From Thiobacillaceae bacterium (GTDB lineage: Bacteria > Pseudomonadota > Gammaproteobacteria > Burkholderiales > Thiobacillaceae), in NCBI GenBank assembly GCA_012274165.1, contig JAAPAA010000220.1:1-24807 (forward strand): a stretch of 24,807 bases of DNA. Direction: 5' to 3'. Made by a program: the position numbers and the translations under genes. The notes under the pieces were generated by a model that saw nothing but the letters and a program-made list of their open reading frames with translations, had not been told where the DNA came from and did no database searches. Shown here one piece after another: positions 9,001 through 16,300 of this stretch (the first letter of the stretch is position 1; each line of letters begins with the position of its first letter).

Positions 9001-9664
9001 GGGGCTGGAGATACTGGACGTAATGGTCGTCGCGCAGCAAGGCAATTTCCACGTCAGGCGGCAGCACCGTGTTGGCCAGCAGGGCGGTCCCCCCCTCGAT
9101 GGAATAGCCTGCGGTCATGACTGCGACGGGGTGGCCCTGTCGATCGACGATGGGCACGCGCACCGGAATGACCCAATGCTTGAGGGACGCCATGTAGTAC
9201 GGCCGGCCCAGCTGAAGGCGCCCGGAGCTGAGGCTCTGGCGGAAGCTGTCGCGGGTTTCTGCCTGCTGCAACAGATTGGGTAGAAGCGTGTCGTCCGGGA
9301 TGCCGCTCACCAGCACCAGTTGTCCGTCAGGCCTGGCCAGCCCGAGCCCTGCCATGCCGGGGTCGATCGATTGCATCCGCTCGATGAGCCCCCGGCCGCG
9401 TGACGGCGTCTCCAACGCACCCAGTGCAACCAGTTCGCCGCCCAGCCCGCGTAGCACCAGTTCGTAGTTTCTCAGGGTGGTGCGCGTGTTTTCTACCAGG
9501 CTGCTTTTGATGTAAAGCAGTTGCGTCTTGGCTTCCCGCTTGGCATAAGTCCAATGCCAGACAATGGCGAACAAATAGGCCAGCAGGACGAATCCGATCA
9601 GGAGACGAAACAGGCCGCGCAAGGGATTGCTGCGGGAGCGATTCAAATTGTCCGGACTATCCAT
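6032..9664 (-). CDS. Membrane sensor with PAS-PAS-GAF-GGDEF-EAL domains (c-di-GMP turnover)
   Basis: This 1210-residue inner-membrane protein likely makes and/or degrades cyclic di-GMP. Layout: membrane helix at about 21-41, a ~255-residue periplasmic sensor region, second helix at about 301-319, PAS domains at about 335-465 and 477-595, GAF at about 625-780, GGDEF at about 781-945 and EAL at about 955-1200. The cyclase site is intact (DLDRFKEIND near 819-828 and GGDEF at 861-865), but no RxxD inhibitory site precedes it. The phosphodiesterase site also looks intact: EAL at 988-990, NLSARNL, DDFGTGYSSL from 1108, LKIDRSF, AEGVE and QGYHLSRPL. I use the ATG at 9664, with AAGGGTGG just upstream, not the GTG five codons earlier. 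It appears monocistronic; the input signal is unknown. Confidence 0.95.
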   Translation of the reverse strand: MDSPDNLNRSRSNPLRGLFRLLIGFVLLAYLFAIVWHWTYAKREAKTQLLYIKSSLVENTRTTLRNYELVLRGLGGELVALGALETPSRGRGLIERMQSIDPGMAGLGLARPDGQLVLVSGIPDDTLLPNLLQQAETRDSFRQSLSSGRLQLGRPYYMASLKHWVIPVRVPIVDRQGHPVAVMTAGYSIEGGTALLANTVLPPDVEIALLRDDHYVQYLQPLPAGPRQAVYQAVYQQPVHPKTIQQIAALAPSLQGISTVDLPRHNGRHYVAYQRINEYGMLAAAFIPWNAIVADWLQRILLPSLLLLACLIGGTLIYRRAQARQAESDAVVTRLSAWQQAVLDGAEYSIISTDTAGTIVSFNAAAERMLGYRAEEVIGKTSPAVIHDPDEVRQHAIELSQELGEPVEPGFDVFVAKARRGLSEEREWTYLRKDGSRFPVRLSVTPLHGSNGAIEGFIGIAADLTEQKRAQARLRDSEAHYRILFEHTGDSIFLMQGDRFVDCNPATLEMFGCTRDQIIGTTPYRFSPPFQPDGEPSRDAALKRITAAFAGETQVFEWQHLCLDGTLFDAEVALNIIMIGGQAHILATVRNISQRKQAEAELEQSRLALVDRNESLRLINQLSNRLHASLKLDDILHEAMDALLGLSHAPHIAIYLLAPDSAQLSLVASRGFGEQLLQLGAALPVAGSLSGLALADKRLLVSDDFAGDERLQPELRTALVAAGLHSGVVIPMIYHEQPLGSINLVYGERRLFSEMELETLNAFSNTVAMAIANSRHVVSLAFQAKHDSLTALPNRSVLHEEFADRIGRATGNTALLLLDLDRFKEINDTLGHHIGDHLLTQVGPRLEQALAGQPSLICRLGGDEFAILLSGLADKNEVTGLAKGIIDALHLPFMIEGVALQIAGSIGAALYPEHGDNSHALLRAADVAMYQAKNLTAGVVVYDRGFDTHSPERLALAGELTHALQNEEMVLHYQPKFDLASGQIIGFEALARWQNPRLGLLYPDAFIHLVEMNEVIHPFTQAILHLALADKRRLHDLGYAQPVAINLSARNLMDGRFLSHLEQAIVAYDLPHEEVELELTETALMHDPDSSIALLQVIAAMGVNIAVDDFGTGYSSLAYLRRLPLSSLKIDRSFVMGMAGNSPDATIVRSTIALAHGLGLNVIAEGVEDGEALAMLKEMGCDQAQGYHLSRPLPLDELLVWLNQAALADA

Positions 9665-9870
9665 GCCACCCTTACCCACGTAGTCCTCGCATCCCCGGCG
9701 AATGAAACCATTGCATTCTATTACTTTGTCAGACCAGGATGGCTGCCAGTTGCAGCCGCGAGGCTAATGAGGGCTCTACGGTCAAACCGGCAGAAAACAA
9801 TAGGGCAGGAGCCGACGCGGTGAGACAGGATGCGCGGGCCTTGCGGGGACGCTGTCTGCACAAAGCCTGA

Positions 9871-10875
9871 TCAGGCCGGTTTTAAAAACTCTGTCTTGAT
9901 GTGCCGGTTCAGCAGGGCATCGACGGCTTGCGCGGCGGGCAGGCCTTCAAACAGCATCTGGCAGACTGCGCGGGTGATCGGCATGTCAATATCCAGTTCG
10001 TTGGTCAGGGCGGCGACTTCGCGTGCGGTGGTGACGCCTTCCGCGACGTGGCCGAGTTCGCCGAGGATGGCGTCGAGGCTCTGGCCGCAGGCAAGGCGCA
10101 GGCCAACCTGGCGGTTGCGCGAGAGGTCGCCGGTGGTGGTGAGGATGAGGTCGCCCAAACCGGACAATCCCATGAAGGTTTCAAAGTGTCCGCCGAGCCG
10201 GACGCCGAGCCGGGTCATTTCGGCCAGGCCGCGCGTAATCAGTGCGGCACGGGCGTTGTGGCCGAGTTGCAGGCCGTCGCAAATGCCGGCGGCGATGGCC
10301 ATGACGTTTTTCAGCGCGCCGCCGATCTCGACGCCGACGACGTCGTCATGGGCATAAATGCGCAGCCGCTGGCCAGACAGGGTTTCGGCCAGGCGCTGCG
10401 CCAGCGCGGTGTCGTGAGCGGCGAGGGTGAGTGCGGTGGGATAGCCCTGCGCGACTTCCTGCGCAAAGCTGGGGCCGGATAGCACGCCGGTTTGCGCGTG
10501 TGCGGGCAGCAACTCGGCAATCAGTTGATGCGGCAGTTTGCGGCTGCCGGGCTCGAAACCTTTGCACACCCACAGAAGCGGTGCCAGCCTGGGGCGCTGC
10601 GCCAGCGCGGAGAGGGTGGGGCGCAGCGCGCCACTGGGAACGGCGATGACGACGAGCTCGGCGGTGTCGACGGCGGCGTTGAAATCCGGGTTGAACTGCA
10701 GGCGGTCGGGTAACAGGCAGCCGGGCAGGTAACGGGCGTTGACGCGCTGGGTGCGCATGGCGTCGAGCTCGGCCGCGTTGCGCCCCCACAGGGTCACGTT
10801 ATGGTGGGGCGCCCAACTGGCCGCCAGTGCGGTGCCCCAGGCGCCGGCGCCGAGTACTGCCAGCTTCATCGCCAT
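9871..10875 (-). CDS. gpsA: NAD(P)H-dependent glycerol-3-phosphate dehydrogenase
   Basis: GpsA reduces dihydroxyacetone phosphate to sn-glycerol-3-phosphate for phospholipid synthesis in the cytoplasm. The 334-residue length is normal. The N-terminal nucleotide-binding motif GAGAWGTALA is at residues 9-18, the catalytic-lysine segment reads EIGGALKNVMAIAAG, and GLGDLILTTTGDLSRNRQVG is the conserved substrate-domain motif. The start could be the first ATG (10875) or the one two codons later; neither has a clear ribosome site. It is the last gene of the leftward run, 20 bp after the SH3 gene. The secB-gpsA neighbourhood is also found in E. coli, which supports the call. Confidence 0.97.
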   Translation of the reverse strand: MAMKLAVLGAGAWGTALAASWAPHHNVTLWGRNAAELDAMRTQRVNARYLPGCLLPDRLQFNPDFNAAVDTAELVVIAVPSGALRPTLSALAQRPRLAPLLWVCKGFEPGSRKLPHQLIAELLPAHAQTGVLSGPSFAQEVAQGYPTALTLAAHDTALAQRLAETLSGQRLRIYAHDDVVGVEIGGALKNVMAIAAGICDGLQLGHNARAALITRGLAEMTRLGVRLGGHFETFMGLSGLGDLILTTTGDLSRNRQVGLRLACGQSLDAILGELGHVAEGVTTAREVAALTNELDIDMPITRAVCQMLFEGLPAAQAVDALLNRHIKTEFLKPA

Positions 10876-10895
10876 GGGTTTATCGACGCCATGCT

Positions 10896-11357
10896 TTATC
10901 TGCCCCAGGCTTCGTGTGCGGGCAGCCAGCCGCTGAGGCCGCCGGCATGTTTCACCGGCAGCCAGCCGTAGGCATCGGCGGGGCCGGTGACACTGAGCAG
11001 CACGCCGCGCGCGACCCGCGTCACGACTTCGGCATCGGCTCGCGGCTGTTTGCGGATAACGCTGGTTTCAGCTTTGACCATGATGGTTTTTGCGCCACCA
11101 AGGGCCGATTTTTCGATCCAGCTCAGGCGGCCGCTGGCGTCGCGTACCTTGATCCACGACTCAGTGTCGACCACGATTTCCAGCGGCAGGCCGCTGCCGG
11201 CGATGGCAACTTTTCCGGCGGCGGTGGAGGGCGCGTCGTACAGGATGGCGGCGCGCCCGGTGCTGCGGTATTCCAGCGCACTGGCAGGGTGCGCCAGCGC
11301 AAGCAGTAAGCCCGTCGCGAGCAGCGAACCCGCGTGGGACAGGCGTGGCTTCAACAA
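10896..11357 (-). CDS. Exported protein with two bacterial SH3-like repeats
   Basis: The predicted 153-residue product begins with a signal peptide (hydrophobic stretch LLATGLLLALAHPASA, cleavage near residue 27). Two SH3b-like repeats follow, roughly 28-90 and 92-150, the second ending in the typical GWLP tract. Such domains usually bind peptidoglycan or protein partners in the periplasm; the exact role is not known. No ATG or GTG is available at the N-terminus: the frame opens with two consecutive TTG codons at 11357 and 11354, so the start is an inferred TTG, only 7 bp after the secB stop. It sits between secB and gpsA, which are adjacent in E. coli. Confidence 0.85.
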   Translation of the reverse strand: MLKPRLSHAGSLLATGLLLALAHPASALEYRSTGRAAILYDAPSTAAGKVAIAGSGLPLEIVVDTESWIKVRDASGRLSWIEKSALGGAKTIMVKAETSVIRKQPRADAEVVTRVARGVLLSVTGPADAYGWLPVKHAGGLSGWLPAHEAWGR

Positions 11358-11364
11358 ACCCGGC

Positions 11365-11823
11365 TCAATGCGTTTGCGCGGGGACAGCCTGTTGCTGCTG
11401 GGCCTGCTGCTGTTGCGCGAACAGCGCTTCGAAATTGACCGGGTTCAGCAGCAGGGGTGGGAAGCCTGCGCGGATCACCACGTCGGACACGGTCTCGCGC
11501 AGATACGGGAACACGATGTTGGGGCAACCAATGCCGAGCACCATCGGAATCTGGTCCTGCGGCACGTTCTGGATGCGGAACACGCCAGCCTGGGTGCATT
11601 CGACCAGGAACATGTTCTTGTCGCCGATTTTTGCGGTGACGGTGACGGTAATGCTGGTGTGGTACATGTCATCGCCCAGCGCGCGGCTTTCGGTCGACAT
11701 GTTGACGTCCATTTGCGGCGCTTCGCGCTCCAGGTAAATGGCGGGGGCGTGGGGCACTTCCACCGACAGATCCTTGACGTAGAGTTTTTCGATATTGAAT
11801 GTAGGTTGTTGTGCGTCGGTCAT
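11365..11823 (-). CDS. secB: Protein-export chaperone SecB
   Basis: SecB is the cytoplasmic tetrameric chaperone that keeps preproteins unfolded and delivers them to SecA. The 152-residue protein has the family core: FNIEKLYVKDLSVEVPHAP at the N-terminus, YHTSITVTVTAKI, and the hallmark GIGCPNIVFPYLRE followed by a GFPPLLLNPVNFEALF helix. The ATG at 11823 is chosen because AGGAAACC lies just upstream and homology begins at MTDAQQ; the frame continues 17 codons further without family similarity. The C-terminal tail is rich in glutamine (QQQQ-A-QQQQ). It follows trxC after a 66-bp gap that contains a terminator-like hairpin. Confidence 0.97.
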   Translation of the reverse strand: MTDAQQPTFNIEKLYVKDLSVEVPHAPAIYLEREAPQMDVNMSTESRALGDDMYHTSITVTVTAKIGDKNMFLVECTQAGVFRIQNVPQDQIPMVLGIGCPNIVFPYLRETVSDVVIRAGFPPLLLNPVNFEALFAQQQQAQQQQAVPAQTH

Positions 11824-11842
11824 GATGGTTTCCTGGGGTAAG

Positions 11843-11866
11843 TAAAACCGGAGCCACAACTCCGGT
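11843..11866 (-). terminator. Terminator- or attenuator-like hairpin between trxC and secB
   Basis: On the minus strand a perfect 7-bp stem, ACCGGAG pairing with CTCCGGT around a 6-base loop, is followed directly by a short run of Ts. It lies after the trxC stop and before the secB ribosome site. It could end or reduce readthrough from the upstream genes, leaving secB-SH3-gpsA partly on a separate promoter that I could not identify. Confidence 0.5.
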
Positions 11867-11889
11867 GCCGGCACGCATTTTACACGCGC

Positions 11890-12318
11890 TTATTGAATGC
11901 CTTGTGACGCCAGCCAGCGTTTCAACGCATGCGCTTCCATGGCGCCCGAGGTGCGCGCCACTTCGGCTCCGTTGTTGAACAGGATCAGGCTGGGGATGCC
12001 CTTGATGTGGTGGCGCATCGACACCTGCGAATTCGCTTCGGTATCGACCTTGGCAAAGCGCACCCGCGTGCCCATCTCGGCGGCGACTTGCTGGAATATC
12101 GGCGCCATCATTTTGCAGGGGCCGCACCAGTCGGCCCAGAAGTCGACCAGTACCGGCAGACCGGCCCTGGCGATAAAACGGTCAAAATTGCTGGCGTTGA
12201 GGTCGACCGCTTTGCCGGGCAATAGCAGCGCGCCGCATTGACCGCATTTGGGGGCATCGGCCAGGCGCTCATCCGGCACGCGATTGAGGGCGAGGCAGTG
12301 GGGGCAGGCAAGTTCCAT
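11890..12318 (-). CDS. trxC: Thioredoxin 2 (zinc-ribbon thioredoxin)
   Basis: This 142-residue cytoplasmic protein reduces disulfides with its WCGPC site at residues 64-68. Before the thioredoxin fold lies a TrxC-type zinc ribbon with CPHC (5-8) and CGQC (25-28), the feature that separates thioredoxin 2 from thioredoxin 1. The cis-proline segment GIPSLILF is present. The ATG at 12318 has a good AAGGAG ribosome site. In E. coli trxC is induced by oxidative stress. Here it lies between grxC and secB, genes that neighbour each other in E. coli, so it looks like an insertion into a conserved cluster with a matching thiol-redox theme. A strong hairpin abuts its ribosome site. Confidence 0.96.
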   Translation of the reverse strand: MELACPHCLALNRVPDERLADAPKCGQCGALLLPGKAVDLNASNFDRFIARAGLPVLVDFWADWCGPCKMMAPIFQQVAAEMGTRVRFAKVDTEANSQVSMRHHIKGIPSLILFNNGAEVARTSGAMEAHALKRWLASQGIQ

Positions 12319-12326
12319 CGGGACTC

Positions 12327-12353
12327 CTTGAGGCGAATGATCGTCGCCTCAAG
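12327..12353 (-). promoter_or_regulatory. Perfect hairpin abutting the trxC ribosome-binding site
   Basis: CTTGAGGCGA and TCGCCTCAAG form a perfect 10-bp inverted repeat with a 7-base loop in the grxC-trxC gap. In the minus-strand transcript the second arm ends in CAAG, whose last bases are also the first bases of the AAGGAG ribosome site of trxC. No T-run follows, so this looks more like a translational or mRNA-processing element, or a protein operator, than a terminator. Confidence 0.55.
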
Positions 12354-12374
12354 ATGGCGACGCGTTCCGGAAAA

Positions 12375-12638
12375 TCAAGCGCTGGCGAGCAGTGGCACTA
12401 GCCCGCCCGCCGCATCCAGCGCAGCGGTGTCGTCGAAACCGCCGACATGGGTGTCGCCGATGAATACCTGCGGCACGGTGCGGCGACCGCCGGAGCGGAC
12501 CCTCATTTCTTCCTGCTTCGCCGGGTCGAGATCGATGCGGATTTTTTCGATGTCGGTGACGCCGCGGCTTTTGAGCAGACGCTCGGCGGACACGCAATAG
12601 GGGCAAACAGCGGTGCAATACATCACAACTTTGGCCAT
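12375..12638 (-). CDS. grxC: Glutaredoxin 3
   Basis: This 87-residue glutaredoxin uses glutathione to reduce disulfides and mixed disulfides in the cytoplasm. The dithiol site CPYC is at residues 12-15, the cis-proline motif TVPQVFIG follows at about 54-61, and the GG pair of the glutathione-binding region (HVGGFDD) comes next. Length is normal for GrxC. The ATG at 12638 has a GGGAG ribosome site. It comes 24 bp after the rhodanese gene, as yibN and grxC are ordered in E. coli. Glutathione for its function would come from the gshA/gshB cluster in the same window. Confidence 0.96.
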   Translation of the reverse strand: MAKVVMYCTAVCPYCVSAERLLKSRGVTDIEKIRIDLDPAKQEEMRVRSGGRRTVPQVFIGDTHVGGFDDTAALDAAGGLVPLLASA

Positions 12639-12662
12639 GGGAGCTCCCTTTTCAATGACGGA

Positions 12663-13076
12663 TTATTTGGTGACAGGCAGGTTGGCGCGTTCCCACGCAA
12701 TGATGCCGCCCGCCTGGTTGTAGACGGTCTCGAATCCGGCTTTTTTCAGCATGCCGCAGGCGCGCGCCGAGCGCTGGCCGCTGCGGCAGGTAACCAACAC
12801 CGGCTTGCCCTTGAATTTCTCGAGTTCCTGGATGCGGTTGGCCAGTTGTCCCAGCGGAATGTGTTTGGCCTTGGGGATATGGCCCGCAGCGAATTCCTTG
12901 TCTTCGCGCACATCCAGCACCAGCGCATCGTCGTTGTAGAGGCGGGTGGCTTTCAGCGTGTCGGCGTCATCGACGCCGGAAAGTGTGTTGCCGATGAATG
13001 ACCAGACCAGCATGGCGCCAGAGGCCAGCGCCAGGGACGCAAGCATCCAGTTGTCGTGCAGAAATTGCATGTCCAT
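12663..13076 (-). CDS. Membrane-anchored rhodanese-like protein (YibN-like)
   Basis: The 137-residue protein has one N-terminal membrane helix (about 11-29, LASLALASGAMLVWSFIG) and a rhodanese domain (about 36-135). The active loop CRSGQRS (97-103) carries the sulfur-accepting Cys97, so unlike some YibN proteins it should be able to form a persulfide. The conserved LDVRE and GHIP motifs lie before it. Its position upstream of grxC-secB-gpsA marks it as the local counterpart of E. coli yibN. It also follows a YgaP-like membrane gene by 9 bp, so it may supply the sulfurtransferase part of a split YgaP. A ribosome site AAGGAA precedes the ATG at 13076. The sulfur donor and acceptor are unknown. 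Confidence 0.93.
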   Translation of the reverse strand: MDMQFLHDNWMLASLALASGAMLVWSFIGNTLSGVDDADTLKATRLYNDDALVLDVREDKEFAAGHIPKAKHIPLGQLANRIQELEKFKGKPVLVTCRSGQRSARACGMLKKAGFETVYNQAGGIIAWERANLPVTK

Positions 13077-13085
13077 GAATATTCC

Positions 13086-13304
13086 TTACAGACCGCAGGC
13101 GGAAGGGACGCCGGCTTTTTTGAGGAGGGTGTCCAGAGGACAGAGGCGGGTGAGGCCTGACTGGAACAGGTTGAAGCCGACGAAGGCGGTGAACCACAAC
13201 CAGGACGGTTGCGTCATGTCAACGCTGCCGGAGAAATGGGCAAGCGCGAGCGATAACATCAGGAAGGCGCCAGCAATGATGCGGACGATGCGTTCAACGG
13301 TCAT
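13086..13304 (-). CDS. Small DUF2892 / YgaP-like membrane protein
   Basis: This 72-residue protein has two hydrophobic segments (about 7-24 and 31-50) and the motif RLCPLDTLLKKAG, which resembles the FCPLY-type segment of DUF2892 proteins and the C-terminal membrane domain of YgaP. DUF2892 proteins are often found beside rhodaneses and sulfur-metabolism genes; their activity is not firmly established, and YgaP has been proposed to handle thiocyanate or persulfide sulfur at the membrane. The ATG at 13304 has a GAGGAA ribosome site and the family N-terminus (TVERIVRIIAG). It lies 50 bp after the RND permease and 9 bp before the rhodanese gene. Confidence 0.88.
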   Translation of the reverse strand: MTVERIVRIIAGAFLMLSLALAHFSGSVDMTQPSWLWFTAFVGFNLFQSGLTRLCPLDTLLKKAGVPSACGL

Positions 13305-13354
13305 GATTGATTCCTCAAAAACAGGCGATTTAAATAAGGGCGGTTGATGTTTTT

Positions 13355-16300
13355 TCAAGTCTGGTCCGCGCTACGCTGTTGCCAGATGTAGTACAGCAGC
13401 GGAATGACCACCAGGGTGAGCGCGGTGGAGGCGAAGGTGCCGAAAATCAGCGACACCGCCAGACCGCCGAACACCGGATCGGTGACCATGATCGCCGATC
13501 CCAGGATGATGGCGAGCGCAGTCAGCAGAATCGGCCGCAGCCGCACCGCACCGGCCTCGATGACCGCTTCCTTGAGACCGTAGCCCTGGGCGCGGTAATC
13601 GACAATGAAGTCGATCAGCAGCAGTGAGTTGCGTACCACGATGCCGGCCAGCGCAATGACGCCGATCATCGAGGTGGCGGTGAAGGCCTGGTGCGTGGCC
13701 CAGTGGCCGGGGAAGACGCCGATCAGGGTCAGTGGAATCGCACCCATCACGATCATCGGCATGATGAAGGACTTGTAGTAGCCCACCAGCAGCAGATAGA
13801 TGAACACCAGGGCGATGATGAACGCGGATCCGAGGTCGCGGAACACGTCCAGCGTCAGACGCATTTCACCGCCCCACAGCAGGTGGTAATCGGTGACGTC
13901 GTCCGGCGTGGCCTGGGTGAAGCCCAGATTGCCGGTCTTGAAGCGCACGCCATTGGCCAGCAGCTGGCCGTCCAGCATTTTGTCCAGCGCGAGCACGGCA
14001 TAGACCGGGCTGGAGGTGATCATTTCACCGCCCACCATGACCATGGGATGCTGGTCGCGATCGTAGACCGGTTTGCCATAGGGAGTCTGCTCGACTTGGG
14101 CGATGGCGCCCAGCGGCACCTGGCTGCCCATCATATTGGTGACGCGGATCGCCATCAGCGACTGCGGCGACTGACGCTCGGCACGCGGCAGGCGCACCAC
14201 GATGTTGACGGGGTCGCGCGCGGAATCCACATGCACCGAACCGATCGCCAGGCCCGACACATAGTCGCGCAGGAGTTTGCCCACCTGTCCTGCGACGACG
14301 CCCGACAGCGCAGCTTTTTCGCTATCCACCCGCACCGTGAAGGATTGCATGGTGGCGGTGACCGAGTCGTCGGTGTTGATCATGCCGTAGACCGATTCAA
14401 ATGCGCGGCGCATTTCGGGTGCGGCACTGCGCAGTTTTTCGTAGTCGGGCCCGTACAGCTCGGCCAGCACTTGCGCCTGCACCGGCGGGCCGGGCGGGGT
14501 CTCGTAGAGCTTGACGCGGGCCTGTGGGAACGCCTGGCGCAGCGGCTTGAGGCTGTCGTTGAGCGCCTGCACGATCGCGTGCGACGAGAACGAGCGCTGA
14601 TGCTTGTCGACCAGGTTGACCCGGATCTGCGCAAGGTTGTCGCCGCGCTTGATGAGATCGCCGCGCACCAGGGCGGCAAAGTCGATCGGTGCGGTCATGC
14701 CGAGGAAGGTCTGGTAATCGGTGACGAAGCGGTTGTGCGCCAGCACCTCGCCCACCGCGCGGGCGGTACGGTCGGTTTCTTCCAGCGGGGTGCCGGCCGG
14801 GGTGTCGATTTCCACCAGGAAGGTATTGGTGTTGTCGTTGGGCAGCATCTTCAGTTCCACTCCCAGCGCCGACAGCGGTCCGTTCATGCCCGAGGGACGG
14901 ATGAACTGCCACGCCGGCATCAGCATGGCCACCAGCAGCAGGCCCAGCACCGCCAGGAACATCAGGTTGCGGCGGCCGCCATGCTCGATGAAAGGCGTGA
15001 TGGTTTTGACATAGGCGCGGTGCAGCCGGTCGGTCTTCTGCGCGCCGGCGTCTTCCAGGCTTGCCTTGCGCGCCAGTTCGCTTCGCGCGGCTTTTTTCTG
15101 CAGCCACAGGTTGGTCGCCCACGGCACCACGATGTAGGCGATCAGCAGCGAGGCGATCATGGCCACCGGCACGTTGAACGGGATCGGCAGCATGAAGGGG
15201 CCCATCATGCCGGTGACGAAGGCCATGGGAATGAAGGCCAGGATCACCGCGATGGTGGCGATATTGGTGGGATTGCCGATTTCATTGGTGGCCTGGATGA
15301 CCACGTCCTTGAAATCGCGGTCGCCGATGCCGTGATGCAGGTGGCGGTGTATGTTCTCCACCACCACGATGGCCGCATCCACCAGCAGACCCAGCGACAG
15401 GATCAGCGCGAACAGGGTGATGCGGTTGATGGTCTGGCCGGCGAACAGGCCGATGGTCAGCACCACGAACAGGATCAGCGGCACCGTCAGCGTGACGATG
15501 CCGGCTTCGCGCCAGCCGAGGAAGAACACCAGAATCACCACCACCGAACCGATGGCGATGCCCAGATGCTCGACCAGCGTGTTGACCGCATCGTTGGCGC
15601 GCGCGCCGTCATCGCGGGTCACTGCCACAGTGATGTCGGCGGGGATGGCCTGGCGTTTGAGCTGTTCCAGTTTGGTCAGCACGGCGTTCGCCACCACCAC
15701 CGCATTGGTGCCAGCTTTCTTGGCAATCGCCAGGGTAACCGCCGGTGCTTCGCCATGCGCACCGTCCTTGCCCGAGGCGGGGCCGTAGGCAAAACGTGTG
15801 TGTTGGTCCACTTCCTCGGGGCCATCCACGATCGTGGCTACGTCCTTCAGGAACACCGGCCGTCCGTTGGGCGCGCCGATGACGATATCGCCCACCTCCC
15901 GGGCGTTGCCGAGAAACCCCTGCAACTGCAGCGGCGAGATCCGATTGTTGTCGACCAGTGTGCCGGCCGGAACGGAGACGTTCTGCCCCTGCAGCATCTT
16001 GTCCACCTGATCCAGCGCGATGCCCGCCGCTGCCAGCCTTGCAGGCGAAATCCAGACATTGACCGCGCGCAGCGAGCCGCCCAGTACCTGGGTGAACGAT
16101 ACTCCGGGCACATTGCGCAGCTGCTCCAGCAGGCGGGTCGCGACCTGACGGATCTGCTGGTCGTCGACTTTGTTGGACGACAGCGTCAGCGTCATGATCG
16201 GCACGTCATCCACGTTGATCGGCTTGACCACCGGCTGCATGGCGCCGGGCGGCATGCGGTCCATGTTCTGCATCAACTGGTTGTAGAGCTTGACCAGGCT

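Noticed and set aside
9665..9870. Possible small RNA or gene in the 206-bp gap between gpsA and the GGDEF-EAL gene
   Set aside because: No promoter-terminator pair, no convincing small coding frame and only weak local pairing were seen.
9865..9876. 12-bp palindrome GCCTGATCAGGC at the gpsA stop codon
   Set aside because: As a hairpin it gives only a 4-bp stem around GATC with a weak T-run, and palindromes of this length are not rare in GC-rich DNA; not enough to call a terminator.
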